Shown here: piece by piece, positions 4,239 to 5,260 of the stretch
Layout: each line of letters starts with the position of its first letter
How positions within the stretch are numbered: position 1 is the first letter of the stretch
Assembly (NCBI GenBank): GCA_002366775.1
Contig: DFBW01000148.1
Span: 1-5,260, forward strand
Direction: 5' to 3'
DNA length: 5,260 nt
Origin: Roseovarius sp. UBA3070
GTDB lineage: Bacteria; Pseudomonadota; Alphaproteobacteria; Rhodobacterales; Rhodobacteraceae
Made by a program: the position numbers and the translations under genes
Notes under the pieces: generated by a model
What the model was told of the DNA's origin: nothing
Seen by the model: only the letters and a program-made list of their open reading frames with translations
The model's database searches: none

Positions 4239-5260
4239 ATGTTGCGCATTGATGATATCACCTATTCCGTTGCGGGCCGCCCGCTGATTGAAAACGCCTC
4301 GGCCACCATTCCGGATGGCCACAAAGTGGGCATTGTCGGGCGTAATGGCACCGGCAAGACCACGCTGTTTCGCCTGATCCGGGGCGAGCTGGTGCTGGAA
4401 ACCGGCAGCATCACCCTGCCCCAACGCGCACGCATTGGCGGTGTGGCCCAGGAAGTGCCCAGCAACGAAGTGTCGCTGATCAACACCGTGTTGGCCGCCG
4501 ATACCGAACGCACAGCTTTGCTTGAGGAGGCCGAAACGGCCACCGATGCCACGCGCATTTCAGACATACAGATGCGTCTGGCTGACATTGATGCCTGGTC
4601 TGCCGAAGCACGCGCCGCAACTATTCTGCGTGGCTTGGGATTTAGCAGTGCGGAACAATTGCAGCCCTGCTCAGATTTTTCCGGGGGGTGGCGCATGCGT
4701 GTGGCCTTGGCCGCAGTGCTGTTTTCCCAGCCCGATCTGTTGCTCTTGGACGAGCCGACCAACTATCTTGATCTGGAGGGCGCTGTCTGGCTTGAGACCT
4801 ATCTGGCGCGCTATCCCCATACTGTGCTGATCGTCAGCCATGACCGCGGATTGCTGAACCGCGCAGTTGGGTCAATCCTGCATTTGGAAGATCGCAAACT
4901 CACGCTTTATCAGGGCAATTACGATACTTTCGCGCGCACCCGCGCCGCCCGTCTGGCCGCCGCCCAATCCGAGGCGAAAAAGCAAGATGCCCGCCGCGCC
5001 CACTTGCAGAGCTTTGTCGATCGCTTCCGCGCCAAGGCCTCAAAGGCGGTTCAGGCGCAGTCACGCCTCAAAATGATTGAGAAGATGACCCCGATCACAA
5101 CCCCGCAAGAGGCCGCGCTGAAAAAGTTCACCTTTCCCTCACCTGAGGAGTTGTCACCACCGATCATCGCCATTGAGGGCGCCTCGGTGGGCTATGATGG
5201 CAAGGCCATCCTGTCGCAGCTGGACCTGCGCATTGATCAGGATGATCGCATCGCGCTTCT
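4239..5260 (+). CDS. yheS: ABC-F family ATPase, YheS type (partial, runs off the window)
   Basis: ABC-F proteins are soluble, duplicated ATPases without membrane domains that act on ribosomes near the tRNA exit or peptidyl-transferase region. 340 complete residues are visible of an expected ~600. The first nucleotide-binding domain is intact: Walker A GRNGTGKT (34-41), Q-loop Q71, IDAWSAEARA (117-126), signature SGGWRMRV (148-155), Walker B LLLLDEP (167-173) with catalytic E172, and switch H201 in SHDR. The inter-domain linker that contacts P-site tRNA spans about 232-300, with RAHLQSFVDRFRAKASKAVQ at 253-272. The second domain begins near 309 (IAIEGASVGYDG) and is cut before its Walker A. 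The IDAW segment, the FRAKASKA linker and the overall order match E. coli YheS rather than EttA or Uup. The start MLRIDDITY fits the family, but no ribosome binding site precedes it. DEPTNYLD has Tyr where most members have His (residue 176). Confidence 0.93.
   Translation, partial: MLRIDDITYSVAGRPLIENASATIPDGHKVGIVGRNGTGKTTLFRLIRGELVLETGSITLPQRARIGGVAQEVPSNEVSLINTVLAADTERTALLEEAETATDATRISDIQMRLADIDAWSAEARAATILRGLGFSSAEQLQPCSDFSGGWRMRVALAAVLFSQPDLLLLDEPTNYLDLEGAVWLETYLARYPHTVLIVSHDRGLLNRAVGSILHLEDRKLTLYQGNYDTFARTRAARLAAAQSEAKKQDARRAHLQSFVDRFRAKASKAVQAQSRLKMIEKMTPITTPQEAALKKFTFPSPEELSPPIIAIEGASVGYDGKAILSQLDLRIDQDDRIAL

Noticed and set aside
4262..4762. Minus-strand 166-codon frame opposite the ABC-F gene
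   Set aside because: The plus strand carries all ABC-F catalytic motifs in one frame. The minus-strand product is low-complexity Ser/Arg-rich sequence.

Overview
The window looks like chromosomal DNA of an alphaproteobacterium, most likely a marine member of the Rhodobacterales (Roseobacter group). This rests on moderately high GC, GC-rich third codon positions, the protein styles (a ProW-type permease, a Roseobacter-like ureohydrolase, a short DUF4112 protein) and compact housekeeping genes. The taxonomic call is inference from sequence style, not from a marker gene.

Layout, left to right. (1) The last codons of an upstream gene, probably the ATPase of the same transporter, overlap the start of a long ProW-family permease (41-1630) that carries an unusual N-terminal extension. 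A GC-rich hairpin follows it. (2) A divergent arginase/agmatinase-family hydrolase (best start 1730, end 2710) retains all six metal ligands. By eye it differs from typical relatives at three substrate-pocket motifs. (3) A 477-base stretch (2711-3187) without a large gene holds a 41-codon ORF with a very good ribosome binding site (2915-3040), a terminator-shaped hairpin pointing the other way, and an AT-rich tract with two related dyads. (4) A small DUF4112 membrane protein (3188-3586). (5) Nucleoside diphosphate kinase, ndk, on the minus strand (3679-4101), convergent with the DUF4112 gene and sharing a hairpin with it. (6) Divergent from ndk, the first two thirds or so of a YheS-type ABC-F ATPase (4239 to the window edge).

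How the genes may work together. The permease and its presumed upstream ATPase form an osmolyte or quaternary-amine importer. The ureohydrolase starts about 100 bases downstream on the same strand, but a hairpin lies between them, so co-transcription is uncertain. A shared role in uptake and breakdown of a nitrogen-rich, guanidino-type compound is a hypothesis only. The ndk and yheS genes are housekeeping functions (nucleotide balance, ribosome-associated ATPase) with no evident link to the transporter. The items most worth checking are the altered active site of the ureohydrolase, the DUF2628-like extension of the permease, and the small ORF with its opposed terminator and dyads.
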